NCBI GenBank assembly: GCA_002400415.1
Contig: DGQP01000005.1
Location: 530,266 to 594,265, forward strand
Direction of reading: 5' to 3'
DNA: 64,000 bases
DNA from: Chitinophagaceae bacterium UBA4411
Lineage (GTDB): Bacteria; Bacteroidota; Bacteroidia; Chitinophagales; Chitinophagaceae
In this document: piece after piece, positions 60,387-64,000 of the stretch
Numbering within the stretch: position 1 is the stretch's first letter
Layout: every line of letters starts with the position of its first letter
Notes under the pieces: model-generated
What the model was told of the DNA's origin: nothing
Databases searched by the model: none
The model's input: only the letters and a program-made list of their open reading frames with translations
Program-made: the position numbers and the translations under genes

Positions 60387-63300
60387 TTACCGGAGTGTAA
60401 ATTTGATATGAGTGTGTCCCGGCATATCCAGCGGCGTCTTTCCGTAAACCGTAATTGTTCCGCTTGCTCCGGCCCTGATAATACCCGGTGGCCCGTCTGG
60501 TTCTGCCAGCTCCAGGTAAAGAGATGTGCTGCCGGTGCTCAATCCTGCCTGTGTCAGTGCCATTAGCACTTGCTTGTCATTATACAATGTTCTTGTTTGC
60601 ACGGGGATATCAAAATTGGCCGGGTTGCTGTAGTTGATCTGTATCACAAAGGGCCAGCCCACAAATACTTTCTCCGGTGTTACTACTTCTGTAACCAGCA
60701 GACTGTTCAACCCGGAAGGTGCGCCAGGGTCACAGCCCGGTTCGGTGCCTGTACCTGACTGACCGGTATTGGGCCCGCCGCCCGTCAGGACGCCTCCATT
60801 ATTTGCATTTGCAATGGTGAAACTATTCACTAAAGTTGCAACAGCAGAGTCAGTTTTATGAAGGGATACATTATACAATCCCAGTGGCCTTCCCTGCAGG
60901 TTAAATGTGGCAAATACCGTAGTACTGTTAACAAAAAATACTGATGATGAATAGATCGTGGTGCCGGGCTTTTCCAGTGTTGCAAGCATGGAATTCGTAA
61001 ACAACGAACCACTTAGTTTTACAGTCACGTTCCCGATATTTCCTCCTGAATTGGATTGAACAGTCAGGATGGCAAACGGAAGTTTCACCGCCTTCAATGT
61101 AATGTTCTGTACTACCGGATTGGGTGATACGCACCTGTAAGCGATGTAATAAACAGAATCCACAACTGACGTCATTACGATCTGCTGGTTTCCATAATTG
61201 GCAGTTTCGAAACGATAATCAAAGGCAGAGGCTGTTGGTACATATCCAAGACCGATATACATTTCATTCCGCATGGTAAGTGAGTCATTCGTTTTCAGTG
61301 TAACAAGAATGGTTGACCCGCGGAGTGAATCCGGTATTTGTAATTTATAATACCGGGTAGTGGTATGCAGTGTATTGTTTTCAGGTATATTTAGCTGCAA
61401 CTCTTTTGCCTTTATATAGATACTTCCCGCTGATACGCCGGTATTATTCGTCTTATCAGTTTCAGTAATATTATTCAGCAGATCCGTTTTTACCAGTACA
61501 TTGTAACTTCCTTCAGTAACACCTGTAATCAATGGCTGCAGACTGATGCTGTCTTTGCCAAGTGGCGGAAGATTGATGAGCTTGTTTTTAATGCCGAGGA
61601 GCACTGCTGCTGAATCTAATACCGGATTCTTTGATAAATAGATTCCATCAGAAGAAATTCCTGTTGCGCTATTGGCTGATAAATTGGCTACTACCCATTT
61701 TGCCGTATCCATGCTATAACCCAGGTAAGCGGTATCCGGGCTCATGATGGATTGAACAACCAGGTCTGAAGGTGCAGGTGAATAAACAGTGATATATCCG
61801 GATGCCACATTGTTAGTATCATTACTTTCAAACACATTGTTGTTCGCATCCGCCTTGGAAAGGAGGATATAATTACCCGGGGGGGTATTTATGTTTAAAG
61901 TAGTTGTTACTGTATCAGTGTACGATTGTCCCGGCAGCAGGTTACCGGAACGGTTTACTGAGGTCAGCAGGATATCACCGCTATTCCCCGGAATCAGATC
62001 AGTGGATAACCAGATATTATTACTCCAGGCAGACGGGTAAGTGATACCAGCGCCATTGTTAGCGATTTTATGAATTATAGTTACAGGCTGGCCTGTAGCT
62101 GCTGTCGGGGGAACAGAGATCAGTGTATCAGTTAAATCAGGCAACGGCGGCTGGATGACATGGATTTTCTTAGCCGCACCCGTTGCATTCCGGATGAGGT
62201 TGGTATTATTATTCACTATTTTCTCTGCATAAATCGAAGAGTTGTAGTTTGTTTTTACAAAAACATAGTAATCGCCTGTTGGAATATTGGGGGTTGTGGC
62301 AATTTTTGTTTCAGTATAAAGTTGGTTTTGTCCAAGGCTTGTGCTGATGGGGAAGGAACCTGCCTGAACAGCATTATTGTTGAAAAGAGAATCTGCAGAG
62401 AAGTAAACAGCATCATACCAGAATGAGTAATACATGGGATTGTTCGGGTTGAAGCCTGTATTTTTTACCGTCCAGGATGTTGTATAAGGTCTTGCCACAG
62501 TGGCTGTATCAGCACCGGCTGCACTGGTAACGATATGATCAACTAATGGATTGATCAATATCCTGGCGCCGGAACCGGTTACATTATTATTTGCATTGGA
62601 GCCTTCGTACATTCCATTACCTGTATTTGTTTTGACGAAGAAATAGGCGGTCGTGTAATCAACTTCAGGAAAACAGGAGTTAATTACGAAGCTGTACGGA
62701 ATATTTACGGTGAATGAATCGGTATAGCTGTTACCAGTGCCCAGTATCTCATTGTGTATTCTTTTTCCGATATAATAGCAGGATGAATTACTGAAAGCCG
62801 GGCTGCTACTGATATAAATACTGTCGGTCCAGCTTCCGTAAGTATTGCCGGGCCCATTGTTGGTTACCGTATATTTTATCGGCGATGAATAGATAGTGAA
62901 TATAGAATCAGCGAGCGGAACAGCTGATACTACCAGGTCAACCGGTGTTGCATTGCCAACCAATGTTACAGCACTATTGATATTGTTATTACTGTTGGTT
63001 TCCCGGAATGAGCTGTCCGTATTTGTATGCACATAGAAATACCTGTTTCCGGTCAATCCTGCAGGTAGAGTATAGCTAAATGAATGAGCTACAGGCGTAC
63101 CAGCAGGCAGGCTCTCTGTATAAGTTTGTGTGGCGATCAGTTCTGCTGAGCCGTCAAAGACAGCGGATGTGCTTATATAAATTTTGTCTTTACGTAGATG
63201 ATTGAATACACTGCCGGGTCCATTATTTGAAACAGTATAACTGATAGCTACGGGATACCCGCTTAGCGTATTAGCCGGCACCGTTACGGATGATACAACA

Positions 63301-64000
63301 GCATCCGGCCGTTGTATATTTACCGGCAGGGGGCTCCTTCTGACCTGTGGAGTACCGGGATATTCAAAAACATGCTGACCTGCATTGGCTTTTACATATA
63401 CGTAGTAATTGCCTGCCGGGAGATCAGATGGAATAGTAAAATTAAGAGAAGCAGGATGATTGGAGCCCGGTCTTATTACATTACTTGTGTTGATGTTCTC
63501 GCCGGACGGATTTGTTCCCGGGGGAACACATTTTGAACCTGGTGCAAAATCAGCACTGATTCCACTGCCCAATACTCCCTGGGAATAATTACCAACCTGT
63601 ACGGCTGCCCCGTTAATACCGGAAGAATCGGTGCTCAGATAGACATAATCCATCCAATAGCTTGACCCCAGGCCAATGCTGTCAGCTAAACTGATCCCGT
63701 TAGGAAAGTTGCTGCAATTTCCGGCAGGCAGGTAATAGTGTCCTTTATTTTTTTCAATATTATCATTGAACCCTGTATTCTGGATATTCCAGTTAATGCC
63801 GATGGGTTGGGTTGTGCTGGCGGCCGATACCGGGACAGTGAGCGAGTTTACTGTAAGAACGGGTGTTGGTGTCAGGAACACCTGCAATTGATTATTGCCG
63901 GTGTTATTATTAGCCAGCGCACCTTCATACACTGAACTGGTTGCATTGCATACAACATAAATGAAGTAGGGGCCCGATATGAAATTGGGTACAACTACCT
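60387..64000 (-). CDS. Giant CARDB-repeat protein, 5' end outside window
   Basis: The frame is open to the right edge; upstream of the in-window GTG (63932) it still encodes CARDB-like strands (PNFISGPYFIYVVCNATSS), so the start lies outside. At least six CARDB-type Ig-like repeats are visible, each with a strand like LPAGNYYVYVKANAGQHVFE and an ending ESNDTNN. They are followed by a segment with YYKLQIPDSLRGST, an IPT-like GGNIGNVTVKLSGSLFTN domain (residues about 940-1040 of the visible part) and a C-terminal domain ending PPGIIRAGASGTITVYGKTP. There is no T9SS sorting domain. CARDB domains occur in extracellular adhesion and structural proteins. It ends 36 bp before the RHS gene and is likely cotranscribed with it. 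Confidence 0.88.
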   Translation of the reverse strand, partial: VVVPNFISGPYFIYVVCNATSSVYEGALANNNTGNNQLQVFLTPTPVLTVNSLTVPVSAASTTQPIGINWNIQNTGFNDNIEKNKGHYYLPAGNCSNFPNGISLADSIGLGSSYWMDYVYLSTDSSGINGAAVQVGNYSQGVLGSGISADFAPGSKCVPPGTNPSGENINTSNVIRPGSNHPASLNFTIPSDLPAGNYYVYVKANAGQHVFEYPGTPQVRRSPLPVNIQRPDAVVSSVTVPANTLSGYPVAISYTVSNNGPGSVFNHLRKDKIYISTSAVFDGSAELIATQTYTESLPAGTPVAHSFSYTLPAGLTGNRYFYVHTNTDSSFRETNSNNNINSAVTLVGNATPVDLVVSAVPLADSIFTIYSSPIKYTVTNNGPGNTYGSWTDSIYISSSPAFSNSSCYYIGKRIHNEILGTGNSYTDSFTVNIPYSFVINSCFPEVDYTTAYFFVKTNTGNGMYEGSNANNNVTGSGARILINPLVDHIVTSAAGADTATVARPYTTSWTVKNTGFNPNNPMYYSFWYDAVYFSADSLFNNNAVQAGSFPISTSLGQNQLYTETKIATTPNIPTGDYYVFVKTNYNSSIYAEKIVNNNTNLIRNATGAAKKIHVIQPPLPDLTDTLISVPPTAATGQPVTIIHKIANNGAGITYPSAWSNNIWLSTDLIPGNSGDILLTSVNRSGNLLPGQSYTDTVTTTLNINTPPGNYILLSKADANNNVFESNDTNNVASGYITVYSPAPSDLVVQSIMSPDTAYLGYSMDTAKWVVANLSANSATGISSDGIYLSKNPVLDSAAVLLGIKNKLINLPPLGKDSISLQPLITGVTEGSYNVLVKTDLLNNITETDKTNNTGVSAGSIYIKAKELQLNIPENNTLHTTTRYYKLQIPDSLRGSTILVTLKTNDSLTMRNEMYIGLGYVPTASAFDYRFETANYGNQQIVMTSVVDSVYYIAYRCVSPNPVVQNITLKAVKLPFAILTVQSNSGGNIGNVTVKLSGSLFTNSMLATLEKPGTTIYSSSVFFVNSTTVFATFNLQGRPLGLYNVSLHKTDSAVATLVNSFTIANANNGGVLTGGGPNTGQSGTGTEPGCDPGAPSGLNSLLVTEVVTPEKVFVGWPFVIQINYSNPANFDIPVQTRTLYNDKQVLMALTQAGLSTGSTSLYLELAEPDGPPGIIRAGASGTITVYGKTPLDMPGHTHIKFTLR

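Overview
The window looks like chromosomal DNA of a member of the Bacteroidota, most probably Chitinophagia/Chitinophagaceae; this is inferred from content, not from a database match. The evidence is: secreted proteins with C-terminal type IX secretion (T9SS) sorting domains; many Bacteroidota-type lipoproteins; promoter elements of the TTTG / TAnnTTTG kind; the gene order bamD - omega-like rpoZ - coaBC - DUF4835 - DUF4296; DUF5689 proteins; and the futalosine menaquinone pathway. I see no tRNA, rRNA, CRISPR array, insertion sequence or prophage. REGION 1 (1-7.4 kb): the end of a secreted transglutaminase-like protein faces a leftward run guaA - periplasmic binding protein - Lhr-type DEXH helicase, followed by a lipoprotein with a DUF2807 (GIN) domain. 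REGION 2 (7.4-19.3 kb): a cell-envelope block with a Tat-exported flavin amine oxidase, penicillin-binding protein 1C, a divergent bacterial alpha-2-macroglobulin with an intact thioester, a small lipoprotein and an L,D-transpeptidase. PBP1C plus alpha-2-macroglobulin is a recognised pairing in envelope defence and repair. REGION 3 (19.3-21.3 kb): an RRM RNA-binding protein and the rpsF-rpsR-rplI ribosomal operon with a structured leader. REGION 4 (21.4-31.8 kb): two exported endonuclease/exonuclease/phosphatase-fold enzymes flank a TonB-dependent receptor, two DUF5689 lipoproteins and a repeat-rich T9SS protein. I read this as a candidate extracellular nucleic-acid or phosphate-ester scavenging locus. 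REGION 5 (31.8-41.8 kb): housekeeping genes: recJ, polyprenyl diphosphate synthase, an OmpA-type porin, bamD, rpoZ, coaBC, the DUF4835/DUF4296 pair and scoAB. REGION 6 (41.8-47.6 kb): a signalling block with one histidine kinase/response regulator pair, a membrane protein, two further NarL/LuxR regulators and a methyltransferase. The upstream regions of the two extra regulators are recognisably homologous to each other, and a 19-codon ORF framed by hairpins lies in the same gap. REGION 7 (47.6-54.4 kb): metabolism: class IV aminotransferase, photolyase, mqnD-mqnB, two tandem pterin synthases with folE, fabD, and a stand-alone LytTR protein. REGION 8 (54.4-64 kb): two giant leftward genes, a CARDB-repeat protein running off the right edge and a 1968-residue exported RHS/YD-repeat protein. 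Together they cover an architecture I recognise from single giant proteins.
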